A stretch of DNA of 64,000 nucleotides from Chthoniobacter sp. (GTDB taxonomy: Bacteria; Verrucomicrobiota; Verrucomicrobiia; Chthoniobacterales; Chthoniobacteraceae). Positions within the stretch are counted from its first letter, which is position 1; every line of letters begins with the position of its first letter. The notes under the pieces were generated by a model that was not told the DNA's origin, ran no database searches, and saw only the letters and a list, made by a program, of their open reading frames with translations. Shown here one piece after another: positions 8,346 through 17,973 of the stretch. The DNA is taken from the NCBI GenBank assembly GCA_021414005.1, contig JAIOPH010000016.1, forward strand, positions 54,883 through 118,882, read 5' to 3'. The position numbers and the translations under genes were made by a program.

Positions 8346-8897
8346 ATGGCCACCGTCATGTCCCACGCGGTCGCGGCGGCGGCGGGCGGCGCGCTGTTCG
8401 GCCGGGCGATTCCGGGGCGCGCCATTTTCTACGGCGCGGTGTGTTCGATGGTGCCGGACCTAGACGTACTCGGGTTCGGGCTCGGCATCCGCTACGGCGA
8501 TCCGCTCGGGCATCGCGGCCTCACGCATTCGCTGTGCTTTGCCGCCGTGTGGGCCGTGCTGATCACGCTCGCGCTGTTTTCCAAGCCAGCCGATCGCGAA
8601 CGCTGGCCCGCGATCGGGCTCTACCTGTTTCTCGCCACGGTTTCCCACGGCCTGCTCGACGCGCTGACCGACGGCGGACTCGGCGTCGCCTTTTTCGCGC
8701 CATTCGATAACACCCGATATTTTTTCCCGTGGAATCCGATCACCGTCTCGCCCATCGGTGCCGGCTTCTTTTCGCCGCGCGGACTCGCGGTGCTGGCGAG
8801 TGAGGCGCGGTGGATCTGGCTGCCGTCGCTCGTTGTGGCCGCCGCCGGAATTTTCATCCCCCGCGGGCGCGCGCGGACAGTCCCCGCCCGGCCGTGA
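8346..8897 (+). CDS. YdjM/DUF457-type membrane-bound metal-dependent hydrolase
   Basis: A 183-residue inner-membrane protein. Family motifs are seen: S-H near the N-terminus (VMSHAVAA), VPDLDVLGF, GHRGLTHSL and a later SHGLLDALTDGG, giving the His/Asp set of the YdjM/DUF457 family, with four or so membrane helices. Start at 8346 or at 8358 (MSHAVAAA); the latter is the usual family start. The family is annotated as a metal-dependent hydrolase, substrate unknown. It ends three bases before the next gene, so the two are probably cotranscribed. Confidence 0.82.
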   Translation: MATVMSHAVAAAAGGALFGRAIPGRAIFYGAVCSMVPDLDVLGFGLGIRYGDPLGHRGLTHSLCFAAVWAVLITLALFSKPADRERWPAIGLYLFLATVSHGLLDALTDGGLGVAFFAPFDNTRYFFPWNPITVSPIGAGFFSPRGLAVLASEARWIWLPSLVVAAAGIFIPRGRARTVPARP

Positions 8898-8900
8898 ATC

Positions 8901-9635
8901 ATGCCTGACCACCTCCCGTTGCTCGCCGCCGCGGTGCTGCTGGTGGCGCTGCTCTACTCATCAGTCGGCCATGCCGGAGCCTCGGGCTATATCGCGGTGA
9001 TGTCCCTGTTTGCGCTCGCACCTGCGGTGATCAAGCCGACGGCGCTGGTGCTCAATATCCTCGTGGCCAGCATCGGCGCGTGGCAGTTCTGGCGGGCCGG
9101 GCATTTTTCCTGGCGGCTGTTTTGGCCGTTCGCGGTGCTGGCCGTGCCACTCGCGTTCGTGGGCGGCTACGTGAATCTGCCGACCCACGCTTTCAAGATG
9201 GTGGTCGGCGCGGTGCTGCTCTTTTCGGCGATGCGCTTTCTCCTGCGGCCCTCGGCGGATGAAGTCGCGCGGGAACCATCGCGTGCGCTGGCCGTCTCGC
9301 TCGGAGCCGGGCTGGGCCTGCTGGCGGGGCTCACCGGCACGGGCGGCGGCATCTTTCTCACGCCGCTGCTGCTGCATCTGCGCTGGGCGAGGGCCAGGAC
9401 GGCGGCGGCGGTTTCCGCGCTTTTCATCCTCGTAAATTCGGCGGCGGGCTTGCTCGGCAACATCGCCGGCACGCGGCAATTCCCCGCGTTCGCGTTGCTA
9501 CTGGCGGCGGCGGCGGTAGTCGGCGGTTCGGTCGGATCGTACTGGGGCAGCCGTCACCTCCAGCCCGCGGTCATCAAACGCTGTCTCGCCGTCGTGCTGC
9601 TCATCGCCGGCACGAAACTGCTGCTCGTCCGCTAA
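8901..9635 (+). CDS. TauE/SafE-family sulfite/sulfonate exporter
   Basis: A 244-residue polytopic protein of the TauE/SafE (DUF81) family. Two internally repeated halves are visible: the N-terminal [22 protein letters not shown] and the second-half [20 protein letters not shown], each with the Gly-rich loop typical of the family, across about seven or eight membrane segments. Members export sulfite, sulfoacetate or other organosulfur anions; the substrate here is not determined. Its stop codon overlaps the stop codon of the convergent DAHP synthase gene. Confidence 0.88.
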   Translation: MPDHLPLLAAAVLLVALLYSSVGHAGASGYIAVMSLFALAPAVIKPTALVLNILVASIGAWQFWRAGHFSWRLFWPFAVLAVPLAFVGGYVNLPTHAFKMVVGAVLLFSAMRFLLRPSADEVAREPSRALAVSLGAGLGLLAGLTGTGGGIFLTPLLLHLRWARARTAAAVSALFILVNSAAGLLGNIAGTRQFPAFALLLAAAAVVGGSVGSYWGSRHLQPAVIKRCLAVVLLIAGTKLLLVR

Positions 9636-10645
9636 ACCGTCCGTCCGACGGCCTCGGCAACCTTTTTCACCCGCTGGACTAGGTCCTCAAACTCGTGCGG
9701 CAGGAGCGCCTGCTCGCCGTCGCTCTTCGCGTTTTCGGGGCTGTCGTGGACTTCGCACATGATGGCGTCGGCCCCGCAGGCGACAGCCGCGAGCGCCATG
9801 CTGGTGACGTGCTCACGGAGGCCGATGCCGTGCGTGGGATCGACCACGACGGGCAGGTGCGTCTCGGCCTGGAGCACCGGGACGGCATTGAGATCGAGCG
9901 TGTTGCGCGTGGCGGTCTCGAAGGTGCGGATGCCGCGCTCGCAGAGCAGCACGTTGAAGTTGCCCTCAGAAAGGATGTACTCGGCGCTCATCAGCAGATC
10001 CTTGATGGTGGCGCTCATGCCGCGCTTGAGCATGACGGGGAGCTTGCTGCGGCCCACTTCTTTCAAAAGGGAGAAGTTTTGCATGTTGCGTGCGCCGACC
10101 TGAAGGCAGTCGGCATATTGCTCAATGCTTTCGAGATCGCGCGGGTCCATGACCTCGGTGATGATCGGCAGACCGGTCTCCGCGCGGGCCTCGGCGAGCA
10201 ATTTCAGTCCATCGACACCGAGTCCTTGGAAGCTATACGGCGAGGTGCGCGGCTTGAAGGCACCGCCGCGCAGGATGCGGGCACCGGCTTTGGCAATCTC
10301 GCGGCCAATGCCCACGATCTGCGCGCGGCTTTCGACGGAGCACGGGCCCGACATGATGACGACTTCTTTTCCGCCGACGGCGACATCGCCGATTTTGACC
10401 ACGCCGGTCTGACCGCGAAATTCGCGGGCCACGAGTTTGTAGGGCTTGAGCACCGGCGTCACGGACTCCACACCGGGAATGGCCGCGAGCGGCATCTCGC
10501 GGATCACGTCTTCCGCACCGATGACGCCGACGACGGTGCGCTGCGCGCCGCGTGAGACTTCGGCCTTCAGACCAGCCTCCTTAATGCGGTCGAGCAGGTG
10601 CTGGAGCTGTTCTTCGGTGGCCTCTGGTTTGGTGACGATGATCAT
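9632..10645 (-). CDS. aroF: 3-deoxy-7-phosphoheptulonate synthase
   Basis: DAHP synthase condenses phosphoenolpyruvate with erythrose 4-phosphate, the first step of the shikimate pathway. I chose the ATG at 10645 ([13 protein letters not shown]); the open frame extends to 11239 but that part is not conserved. Residues 1-70 form a ferredoxin-like regulatory domain of the Thermotoga-type enzyme; the barrel follows with [49 protein letters not shown] and VVDPTHGIG. Length is 337 residues, normal for this subclass. A second shikimate gene, aroD, is at 27900. Confidence 0.95.
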   Translation of the reverse strand: MIIVTKPEATEEQLQHLLDRIKEAGLKAEVSRGAQRTVVGVIGAEDVIREMPLAAIPGVESVTPVLKPYKLVAREFRGQTGVVKIGDVAVGGKEVVIMSGPCSVESRAQIVGIGREIAKAGARILRGGAFKPRTSPYSFQGLGVDGLKLLAEARAETGLPIITEVMDPRDLESIEQYADCLQVGARNMQNFSLLKEVGRSKLPVMLKRGMSATIKDLLMSAEYILSEGNFNVLLCERGIRTFETATRNTLDLNAVPVLQAETHLPVVVDPTHGIGLREHVTSMALAAVACGADAIMCEVHDSPENAKSDGEQALLPHEFEDLVQRVKKVAEAVGRTV

Positions 10646-10708
10646 GGAAAAGGGCGGGGAAGCTAGCGGGCAGGCTGTTATCGGCAAAGGCATTTTTCGC
10701 GTATGATG

Positions 10709-10727
10709 CCGGGGTTGACAGCCCCGG
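10709..10727. repeat. 6-bp hairpin before the lipoprotein gene
   Basis: CCGGGG (10709-10714) and CCCCGG (10722-10727) form a perfect stem with a seven-base loop in the divergent gap between aroF and the lipoprotein gene. It could be an operator or a leader hairpin. Function is not determined. Confidence 0.35.
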
Positions 10728-10750
10728 GTGATGCTGGTTCTCTCCGCGCC

Positions 10751-11167
10751 GTGAAACTTATCCTCCCGCTGCTCGCAATCGCCGTTTTCCTCACCTCCTG
10801 CTCCACTGAAGCCCCACGGCGGCGTCACTGGCAGCAGCCCGCGTCTTACAGCTATGCGCCGGAGACCGCCCACTATGAGGACCGGCCAATGAAGGCTCCG
10901 CGTGGAGCATCGCGGAAAGTGTGGGCGGAAGGTGAGGAAGTCCACGACTGGCATTCCGCGCCCCGCAGATTTTCCTACGATCAAAACACCACGCACCGCG
11001 ATCTCTACTCGCCCTCCCAAGGCTCCGGTCCCTACTCCCGCGCGCTGCGGGAAGGAACGTGGAGAAGCCCGAAGTCGGCGGCTGAGCAAATGGAGGAAAT
11101 GCGGCGCGCGGAAAAGCTCCGGGAGTTGCAAGGCACTGCCAAACCACCCTCCGGTCTGGCTGAATAA
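10751..11167 (+). CDS. Predicted lipoprotein
   Basis: I chose the GTG at 10751 because it opens a lipoprotein signal peptide, [17 protein letters not shown], with an LTSC lipobox. The mature protein (about 120 residues) is polar, rich in Arg, Ser and Tyr, with a helical end ([20 protein letters not shown]). No domain is recognised. The Ser after the lipobox Cys would favour outer-membrane sorting if the E. coli rule applies. It converges on rnd with a hairpin between them. Confidence 0.65.
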   Translation: MKLILPLLAIAVFLTSCSTEAPRRRHWQQPASYSYAPETAHYEDRPMKAPRGASRKVWAEGEEVHDWHSAPRRFSYDQNTTHRDLYSPSQGSGPYSRALREGTWRSPKSAAEQMEEMRRAEKLRELQGTAKPPSGLAE

Positions 11168-11179
11168 AAGGGCAACTGG

Positions 11180-11197
11180 GGTCGGACTTCTCCGACC
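11180..11197. terminator. Hairpin between convergent genes
   Basis: A perfect 7-bp stem, GGTCGGA and TCCGACC, with a CTTC loop lies between the lipoprotein stop (11167) and the rnd stop (11212). No T-tract follows on either strand, so it may be a Rho-region or mRNA 3'-end hairpin rather than a classical intrinsic terminator. Confidence 0.4.
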
Positions 11198-11211
11198 GAT
11201 TCCGCAGCGTA

Positions 11212-12270
11212 TTACACGCCGAGCAGTTCCCGCTGCCACGGCATCATCTTCGTCAGGATGTCCGGATTGTTGGCCGCGAGATTTTCGAGGACGGTCTTCG
11301 GCGCGATGAGTGAGGGATCCAACTGAAGCTCCTGCGCGTGCTGGTCGCGGCGCGTCCGCAGCTCTTTCAGCCGCCGGTCAAAGTCGGGTGTGGGCCGGGG
11401 CCGCGGGGTGCGCTCGCGACGTGGCCACTCGGCCTCCGGTACGGCGAGTCCCTGCTCGGCGGTGGTGTAAAAGCGCTGTTTGCGCCCGCCGTGGAGGTGG
11501 TGAAAGCTCACGTCTTTTCCGGCATCGAAATCAGCGGCGGCCCGGAGGAGTTGTTCGTTGTGAAGGATGTGGAAAGCCGGTTTGTCCACGGCCTGCGCCT
11601 CCTGATCGCGCCAGTGCCAGAGCGCGCGGAGCACCGCGCCGGAACGACCGCGCAGCTCGTGGCTGCCGGAGATCCGCCAGACTTCATCGGGGTCGCGATC
11701 TTTGGTGATCATCGAGGCCGCGATCGCTTTTTCGCAAGCCTGCCGGTGCCACTCGGTGCGCCCCAAACGGACGAGTTCCGCTTCGAGGATGGTGGCGATT
11801 TCCAAAAGATAATGCGTGTCCTTCACGGCGTAGTCGCTCATCTGCGGCGGTAGCGGGCGCAGCGCCCAGTTGGCCTTCTGCGACGCTTTGGCGATCGTGA
11901 CGCCGAAGTATTTCAGAATGAGCGCAGCCAGGCTGAACTCGGTAACCCCCGCGAGCCGCGCGGCAAGCATGGTATCAAAAACGGACGACGGCCCCGGAAA
12001 TCCCACCCGCCGCAAAAGCCGCAGATCGTAATCTGCGCCGTGAATGACCAACTGTTTTCCGTCGAGCGCGTGAAAGAGCAGCGTGAGATCAATCGCCGCC
12101 AGCGGATCAATCAGCAAGTCCTGCTCGGGGACGCTGATCTGGATGAGGCACAGCTTTTCAAAATAGCAGTGCAGCGAGTCCGCCTCGGTATCGATGGGGA
12201 TGCGCGCGTGCGGCGCGAGCATCGGGAGGACGCCAGCGAGAGCGTCGGGAGTGTCGATGAGCGGGTGCAT
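11212..12270 (-). CDS. rnd: Ribonuclease D
   Basis: 3'-to-5' exoribonuclease acting on tRNA precursors and other structured RNAs. The DEDD exonuclease motifs are seen: [11 protein letters not shown] (Exo I), [10 protein letters not shown] (Exo II) and [13 protein letters not shown] (Exo III, Y-x3-D). An HRDC-type helical domain follows at about residues 205-285 ([19 protein letters not shown]). The 352-residue length is close to the usual size. It starts five bases downstream of the rho stop codon, so rho and rnd are likely cotranscribed. Confidence 0.9.
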   Translation of the reverse strand: MHPLIDTPDALAGVLPMLAPHARIPIDTEADSLHCYFEKLCLIQISVPEQDLLIDPLAAIDLTLLFHALDGKQLVIHGADYDLRLLRRVGFPGPSSVFDTMLAARLAGVTEFSLAALILKYFGVTIAKASQKANWALRPLPPQMSDYAVKDTHYLLEIATILEAELVRLGRTEWHRQACEKAIAASMITKDRDPDEVWRISGSHELRGRSGAVLRALWHWRDQEAQAVDKPAFHILHNEQLLRAAADFDAGKDVSFHHLHGGRKQRFYTTAEQGLAVPEAEWPRRERTPRPRPTPDFDRRLKELRTRRDQHAQELQLDPSLIAPKTVLENLAANNPDILTKMMPWQRELLGV

Positions 12271-12275
12271 GGAGG

Positions 12276-13685
12276 TCAGCCGCGCAGGCCGGTGAGGAGC
12301 AGTTCGGCGTTGTTCTTCGTGGCGTGCAGCGCGTGGACGAGCACCTCGGTGGCCTCGAGCGTGGGAAGCACCGCGAGCTGGCGGCGGAGGATGGAGATGC
12401 GGTCGAACTCTTGCGGATGGTAGAGCAGTTCGTCGCGGCGGGTCGCGGACTGGAGGAAGTTGATCGCGGGAAAGACACGCTTGTCACTGAGGCTGCGGTC
12501 GAGGCGAATTTCCATGTTTCCCGTGCCTTTGTATTCCTCAAAGATGAGGTCGTCCATCCGGCTGTTGGTTTCGACAAGGCAGGTCGCGAGGACCGTGAGG
12601 CTGCCGCCCTCCTCGGTGTTACGCGCGCTGCTGAAAAATTTCTTCGGCTTCACCAGCGCCTTGGAATCCACGCCGCCGGACATGGTGCGTCCACGGTTGC
12701 CCTGCATATTGTTGTAGGCCCGCGAAAGCCGCGTGATGGAATCCATGAGGATGACGACGTGGCGCTGGATTTCAACGAGGCGCTTGGCGCGCTCGCTCAC
12801 AAGTTCGGCGATGGCGGTATGCCGCTGCGGGCTTTCGTCGAAAGTGGACGAGTAGATTTCGCAGTTCACGGTGCGGCGAAAGTCGGTGACTTCCTCCGGA
12901 CGTTCATCCACGAGCAGGAGGATGACGTGAGTTTCGGGCGAGTTCGCCAGGATGGACTGCGCAATGTCCTTGAGCAGCAGCGTCTTTCCCGTACGCGGAG
13001 GTGCCACGATGAGCCCGCGCTGGCCGCGCCCGAGCGGGGCAATGATGTCGAGCGCGCGTCCGGTGATCGAATGGCTCTTCTGGTTTTCCAAAACGATGCG
13101 GTCCGTGGGATGCAACGCGGTGAGCAGGTCGAACTCCTTCGTCGGCTTCCACGATTCCACCGGAATGCCTTCGATGCTGAGCACATTTTCGAGGGTCAGG
13201 AACCGCTCCTGTCCGCGCGGCGTCCGCACCCGACCGGTTACGCGATTGCCATTCCTCAGACCGAATTCGCGCGCAAAATTGGCCGGCACATGCACGTCCT
13301 GCGGCAGGGCGCGAAAGTTGTAACACGGCCAGCGCAGATGGCCGCTTCCCTGCGGGCCCAGCTCCAGCACGCCATCCACGAAAACCTCGCAGCCGTAAAA
13401 GGCGTAGGCTTTGAGCAACTCGAAAACGATGTGGTGCCGCGTGCGGTCGGCATCGACCCGGAGGTGCATACCCCTGCCACGCGCCACCAGCGCCGCCAGA
13501 GGTTCGGCGTGCAATTCGCTGATCCAAATTTCCTTGGGCGTCAACGACTGCGGTGTCGCTGGGGCCGGAGCTTTCTCGGCAGGCGTGGATGATGCCGGGT
13601 CATCCGTAACTGGCGTGGAGCCAGTTGGCAAAGAGTCGGGATTGTCGTTCGAGGCAGGATTCGGTGGAGTCGTTCCAGATGACAT
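12276..13685 (-). CDS. rho: Transcription termination factor Rho
   Basis: Hexameric RNA-dependent ATPase that ends transcription. An N-terminal low-complexity tail of about 45 residues rich in Pro, Ser and Thr precedes the RNA-binding domain (GSGHLRWPCYNF, DVHVPANFAREFGLR). The ATPase part has GLIVAPPRTGKT (Walker A), LLVDERPEEVTDF, the Q-loop region FDESPQRH and VILMDSITRLSRAYN (Walker B). Start at 13685, which makes the 5' end overlap the 3' end of coaE by 86 bases in another frame; the overlapping part encodes only the low-complexity tail. Same-strand order coaE-rho-rnd. Confidence 0.95.
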   Translation of the reverse strand: MSSGTTPPNPASNDNPDSLPTGSTPVTDDPASSTPAEKAPAPATPQSLTPKEIWISELHAEPLAALVARGRGMHLRVDADRTRHHIVFELLKAYAFYGCEVFVDGVLELGPQGSGHLRWPCYNFRALPQDVHVPANFAREFGLRNGNRVTGRVRTPRGQERFLTLENVLSIEGIPVESWKPTKEFDLLTALHPTDRIVLENQKSHSITGRALDIIAPLGRGQRGLIVAPPRTGKTLLLKDIAQSILANSPETHVILLLVDERPEEVTDFRRTVNCEIYSSTFDESPQRHTAIAELVSERAKRLVEIQRHVVILMDSITRLSRAYNNMQGNRGRTMSGGVDSKALVKPKKFFSSARNTEEGGSLTVLATCLVETNSRMDDLIFEEYKGTGNMEIRLDRSLSDKRVFPAINFLQSATRRDELLYHPQEFDRISILRRQLAVLPTLEATEVLVHALHATKNNAELLLTGLRG

Positions 13686-14202
13686 GGTGGGCTTGTTTGA
13701 TTTTCGTCAGGAGGTCCAGTTGCGAAGCGATGATCTTTTCAGCCAACTCGGCACTCAGTCGCCGTTTTTCGGCGAGTCGCCGTCGCTGCGTTTCGGGCGA
13801 GCAGGCGACGACAAGTATGCAATCGAAATTGGCTTGCGCTTGGGTTTCAAAAAGCAGCGGAATATCAACGACCAACCAGCCACCCTCGCGGGCGACCGCA
13901 GCGGCACGGGCCGTCCAGCGGTTGCGGATAGCCGGGTGGAGAATGGCCTCCAGTTGACAGCGTTTTACGTCATCACCGAAAACCAGCGACCGGAGCTTTG
14001 CACGGTCAGGTTCTCCTGCATCGTTACAAACATTCGGCCCAAATGCCGCTAGGACCGCCTGACCGACGGCAAAATTTTTGGACAATAACTCGTGTGCACA
14101 AAGGTCGGCGTCGAAAACTTCCGCCAGAAGCAACTGCCGAAGAAGCCTCGTGAAAGCCGACTTCCCGGTGGCGATTCCTCCGGTGACGCCGAGGACAGGC
14201 AC
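13600..14202 (-). CDS. coaE: Dephospho-CoA kinase
   Basis: Catalyses the last step of coenzyme A synthesis, ATP-dependent phosphorylation of dephospho-CoA. A P-loop GGIATGKS lies at residues 8-15, followed by FDADLCAHELL (substrate Asp), HPAIRNRW and VVDIPLLFET, all family motifs; length 200 residues is normal. It starts six bases downstream of the large secretin stop codon, so it may be read through from the pilus-like operon. The last 86 bases overlap rho. Confidence 0.93.
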   Translation of the reverse strand: MPVLGVTGGIATGKSAFTRLLRQLLLAEVFDADLCAHELLSKNFAVGQAVLAAFGPNVCNDAGEPDRAKLRSLVFGDDVKRCQLEAILHPAIRNRWTARAAAVAREGGWLVVDIPLLFETQAQANFDCILVVACSPETQRRRLAEKRRLSAELAEKIIASQLDLLTKIKQAHHVIWNDSTESCLERQSRLFANWLHASYG

Positions 14203-14208
14203 AGGCGC

Positions 14209-16848
14209 TTACTTCGACATCAGGGGGAGTTCGGGAATGCTGAGTTCCGGAGTGGCCAAGGTCTCAACCACTTCCTCCTTCTCTTCGTCCAACCGCACCG
14301 GGTCGCCATCAGGCTTCATAAGGCGGGCCGAGACAAAGATGACGAGATTGCGCTTGGTGTGCTGGTCAACACTCGACCGGAACAGTCGCCCGACAATCGG
14401 GATGTCTCCCAGCAGCGGCACCTTGTCCTCAACCTTTTGCACATCCTCACGCATTAGCCCGCCAATGACCACCGTGTTGCCATCATAAACGCTCACGCTG
14501 GTCGTCACCTTGCGGGTGCTGAAGACTGGCTGGTTGATCGTGTTGGCGGTGAGGATTTGGGTGGAAGTAATGCCCGTTATCGGGTTCGTGGAAGTGGTCT
14601 GAATGGGGCTGCCGTAGTTAATGAAGCCCTCAAACTCAACTACCTGCGGAACAAGGTTCAGATCGATGGTATAGCCATCAGGCCCAACCACCGGTTCCAC
14701 TTCAAGCGTAACTCCAGTGTTCCGAACTTCAAAAGCGGTCGGCGTCGTGGGCGTGACAGGAAAGCTGTTATTTTGCGCCTGCGGCGCACCGACAAGATTG
14801 ACGCCGCCATTGTTTCCACCAAACGTCTGGGGAATCTGCGGTGGGTCGAATTCGGTCGGATACTTAAACTCCCGGATGATCTCGATGACGGCACGCTGCC
14901 CACTTTTCGTCGTAACCCGCGGCGAGGAAAGAAGGTCCACGCCCTTTTTCTGATTCAATGCGCGGATGACGACCTGAAACTGCGGGTCGGTAAAGACGCC
15001 TGCAATCGCCCCGATGGCTGGGGCCAACTTGCTGGTGCTCCCGGTGGCCCCGAAGAGTAGAGCATCCACGGCGCTGGAAGAAATTGCCGTGCCCCCACTA
15101 CGATTGCCGCCCGTAAGCGGGTTACTACCGACAATCGTGGGTCCAGGGGCGACAAACGGAAAATCAACCGGATTGAGCACGCCCGCGTTGCCGCTGGTTC
15201 CGCCGCCAAGGAAGACGTTTTTATTTGCCGGGGCATTGAACTGCCCAAGCGTCCAGTCGAAACTCAGTTCCTTAAGGTTATTCTGTGAAATTTCCACAAA
15301 CTTGGCTTCGATCTCGACCTGAGTCGGCCCACCCGTCCCCGTGCCCTGCGTGATAATCGAGTCAATAAGGTCCAGTTGCTCCTGCGTGTTGCGAACGATC
15401 AGCCGGCTACTCGCGACGATGTAAACCGCCGAGGCCTGGCCATTGAATTGCGCACCGCTGGAGATCAGCCAGTTCTTGGCCGATTCACGATCCGCAATGC
15501 CCGACCCACCCTTGGAAGCATCCCCGGGAGCACCAGCCGCTCCCGCTCCTCCCCCGAATCCACCAGCACCCCCCGCCCCAGGAGCTGTAGGGGTTCGGGG
15601 AATCAAATCGGGTCGAACCTTCCACTCCTTGGTGATCAAAACGTCGGTGGAGACGCTCAGCGGAACGATAGACACGGCAAACGGCTCAACTTTGAATTTA
15701 AGATTAGCCAAGCCAGTGACGTAGCGCAGAGCCTCAATCAACGGAATGTTTGCCAGCGCCACGGTGATTCGGGTGTCGGCCGCATTGCCACCGCCGACGG
15801 GGGCTACCGGAGCCGCCGGCGCGGCGGGAGGAGCGACCGGGTCAAGGCCAGGAATCCCTGCAGGAGCAGGCGCGGGAACAGCCACGTCTGGAATTCCCAC
15901 AGAAGGGCCAGCCTCCAGCTTGAGCACGATATTCACGCCAGTCCGAGGCTCGTCGATAGGGTCAAGCTCAACGCTCTTCCGCTTTAGAAATTCCACCGCC
16001 TCCCGAATGGTGGCATCTTTAAAATCGAGCTTCGGAATGATTGTTTTCTCAAGTTTTTTCTGAATCTTGGCGATGTTGCTCGGTGCCTTGGTATCGTCAG
16101 CAACAGGGATAGTCTCAGGCAGGACGTTGAATTTGCGCACTGGACTCCTCCATGCACGATCCACTTCCTCCATCGCCCGCGCCCTTTTCTCAGTGTAGCT
16201 GACTACGTTGAAGTCGCTCCGGGCCTTGCTGATTTTCTCCTCCATCATCCGTGCAGCTTTGTTATACGGATCGAGGTTAAGGATCTGCTCACAACGCTTG
16301 AAGGCGAGATCGTATCGGTCAGTCTGGTAAAATCCTTCGGCCTCAATAAACAGTTGTTTCACCTTTTCCACTTTGGCGATGAACTCCGGACCGCTGGTCT
16401 TGACGTAATACCCCGGTTCTTCGAGATGCGCCAAGATGCGAATGGCCTCCTTGCAGGCCGGATTGTATCGGTCATCGATGACGATTTTCAAGATGTTTTC
16501 CGCGTCCGCATAACGGCCTTCAGCGATGCGCTGTTCGGCGAGTTTGCAGCTTGCCTCACAAAAGCCACGAAGCGCCCGATCATAGGACCTTTTGGTTTGG
16601 GTGGCGTTCGGAACGAAATCGCACGCCTGCTTGTAAGCCGCCGTGGCACGCTCGTAGTCTCGGGCTTTCAAAGCCAAATCCCCGCTTTCGATCATCTGCT
16701 CGCCGCGGATCACGTAGTTTTGTTTCCGGATGATTTCCCGCTCGGCCGCGCTCACCGCACCGCCAGCAGCGTGGGCCAAGGTCGGAGTGAAGATAATTGA
16801 GGCGACCAGCAGCGAAGAAATTGCGGTGGCGAGTGGGGGTTTGGTCAT
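14209..16848 (-). CDS. Large secretin, Amuc_1098/PilQ-like
   Basis: An 879-residue outer-membrane channel protein. A signal peptide ends in LAHA (residues 1-27). Residues about 30-240 are helical and TPR-like; a periplasmic STN/N-domain region follows, then Pro/Ala- and Gly-rich linkers (about 325-360 and 420-455). The C-terminal secretin domain includes LLSSPRVTTKSGQRAVIEI, VTLEVEPVVGPDGY, VVIGGLMREDVQ and VPLLGDIPIVGRLFRSS. The long TPR-like N-terminus and its place as last gene of a five-gene block match Akkermansia Amuc_1098. It probably forms the outer-membrane pore of a type IV pilus-like machine. Confidence 0.88.
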   Translation of the reverse strand: MTKPPLATAISSLLVASIIFTPTLAHAAGGAVSAAEREIIRKQNYVIRGEQMIESGDLALKARDYERATAAYKQACDFVPNATQTKRSYDRALRGFCEASCKLAEQRIAEGRYADAENILKIVIDDRYNPACKEAIRILAHLEEPGYYVKTSGPEFIAKVEKVKQLFIEAEGFYQTDRYDLAFKRCEQILNLDPYNKAARMMEEKISKARSDFNVVSYTEKRARAMEEVDRAWRSPVRKFNVLPETIPVADDTKAPSNIAKIQKKLEKTIIPKLDFKDATIREAVEFLKRKSVELDPIDEPRTGVNIVLKLEAGPSVGIPDVAVPAPAPAGIPGLDPVAPPAAPAAPVAPVGGGNAADTRITVALANIPLIEALRYVTGLANLKFKVEPFAVSIVPLSVSTDVLITKEWKVRPDLIPRTPTAPGAGGAGGFGGGAGAAGAPGDASKGGSGIADRESAKNWLISSGAQFNGQASAVYIVASSRLIVRNTQEQLDLIDSIITQGTGTGGPTQVEIEAKFVEISQNNLKELSFDWTLGQFNAPANKNVFLGGGTSGNAGVLNPVDFPFVAPGPTIVGSNPLTGGNRSGGTAISSSAVDALLFGATGSTSKLAPAIGAIAGVFTDPQFQVVIRALNQKKGVDLLSSPRVTTKSGQRAVIEIIREFKYPTEFDPPQIPQTFGGNNGGVNLVGAPQAQNNSFPVTPTTPTAFEVRNTGVTLEVEPVVGPDGYTIDLNLVPQVVEFEGFINYGSPIQTTSTNPITGITSTQILTANTINQPVFSTRKVTTSVSVYDGNTVVIGGLMREDVQKVEDKVPLLGDIPIVGRLFRSSVDQHTKRNLVIFVSARLMKPDGDPVRLDEEKEEVVETLATPELSIPELPLMSK

Positions 16849-16889
16849 GAGTGCGGTGCTTTTGGTTGAGTAATTCGGTTAAGTGACGT

Positions 16890-16905
16890 GTCCGGCAAGC
16901 CGGAC
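16890..16905 (-). other. Intra-operon hairpin upstream of the large secretin gene
   Basis: GTCCGGC and GCCGGAC flank two bases, giving a strong GC-rich hairpin in the only long gap (99 bases) of the pilus-like operon, between the Amuc_1099-like and secretin genes. It could adjust secretin expression relative to the other components through mRNA processing or stability. There is no T-tract. Confidence 0.4.
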
Positions 16906-16947
16906 TGATGAGCAAACTGCGGGGGTAAACGAGGGACGGCGTCTGGG

Positions 16948-17970
16948 CTATTTGCGAGGATCCGGGAGGATTTCGATTTTTTTGCCGTCTGGCGTCTCTA
17001 TTACGGCTTTCCCCTCCTGACTGTCAACGAGTTTGTATTTTGCTTTGACGTCCGGCTTGAGGACAAATTCCTGCCGCTTTTTGACGCGAAACTCGGTCTG
17101 CGGATTTGGCCATTTGTAGTAGAAATCCATGTAGAAATCCGGCGAATCCGTGATGCGGTTGAGGATCAGCACAACCTCCTCGGTGGTAACCAAGTTGGTC
17201 AGGGTCAATTCGGAAATATCATCCTTCTCGCCGGTGCTCGGGTTGAGTTTGGTTTTGTACTCAAATTTTAACAGCTTGAATGGGGTATTGGCTACCTTTT
17301 CTCCAAGCTTCAGGAACTCACTCGGTTGCCTGAGGTCTAAGGTGTTGATTTGAAAGCTGAACCTGTCGGGTCTATCCCTCCCCGGCTCGCCGTCGTAACC
17401 CTTGAATTCAAGGCGGAACGGGACGCGGATGAATTGTTTGACGAAGAGCTTGGTGTAATAGGCAGGGTGCGATTCTTTGTCGGTTGGATCGGTTCCATCC
17501 CGCCATTCATCCTCGTTGGTAAAACCATCCTTGTCTGAATCGAGCAAAGCGACACCAGCGTCGAACGGCGAGAGCTTGTATTTGCTAAACCAACTATTCG
17601 GAATCGGCTTTTTCGTGAGCGAGTCCGTATTCCTCGCCCCCTTATCCGGAGGTTCCGGTTCGCCCTTGTCTCCGATGACATAATAGTCTGATACGAAAAT
17701 CGACCCGCGCTTTTTCACCGGTGGATCACCCACCGCGACACCCTCAATCTCGTTCCACTGTGGAGGATTTTTCAGCGCCCCCTTCGCTTTTTCGATCTGG
17801 TCGAGCACTACAGGCGGAACTTTTTCGTTAGGCGTGAAAGGTCCCGTCGCTGTCGCGAAGGTGTCATTGAAGCTCTGCGTCCGCAGAATGAGCATGGACG
17901 AGAGCCCAATGAGCACGAGAGCCAGCAGGGCCAGCGCGAACTGATCGGTATGTTTTTTGATCCAGTCCAT
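16948..17970 (-). CDS. Amuc_1099-like inner-membrane protein with calcium-type loop
   Basis: A 340-residue protein with one N-terminal transmembrane helix (residues about 9-29) and a large periplasmic part. A loop D144-S-D-K-D-G-F-T-N-E-D-E155 has the DxDxDG spacing of EF-hand/thrombospondin-type calcium loops. The C-terminus (YKLVDSQEGKAVIETPDGKK) is a small beta-rich segment. Position between the Amuc_1100-like and secretin genes matches Amuc_1099. In a pilMNOPQ reading it occupies the PilP slot, linking inner-membrane subcomplex and secretin; this is inference. It starts three bases after the upstream stop. Confidence 0.78.
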   Translation of the reverse strand: MDWIKKHTDQFALALLALVLIGLSSMLILRTQSFNDTFATATGPFTPNEKVPPVVLDQIEKAKGALKNPPQWNEIEGVAVGDPPVKKRGSIFVSDYYVIGDKGEPEPPDKGARNTDSLTKKPIPNSWFSKYKLSPFDAGVALLDSDKDGFTNEDEWRDGTDPTDKESHPAYYTKLFVKQFIRVPFRLEFKGYDGEPGRDRPDRFSFQINTLDLRQPSEFLKLGEKVANTPFKLLKFEYKTKLNPSTGEKDDISELTLTNLVTTEEVVLILNRITDSPDFYMDFYYKWPNPQTEFRVKKRQEFVLKPDVKAKYKLVDSQEGKAVIETPDGKKIEILPDPRK

Positions 17971-17973
17971 AAA

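Noticed and set aside
10646..11239. Extended N-terminus for DAHP synthase
   Set aside because: The extra open frame overlaps the lipoprotein gene on the other strand and is unlike any DAHP synthase; MIIVTKPEA is the expected start.
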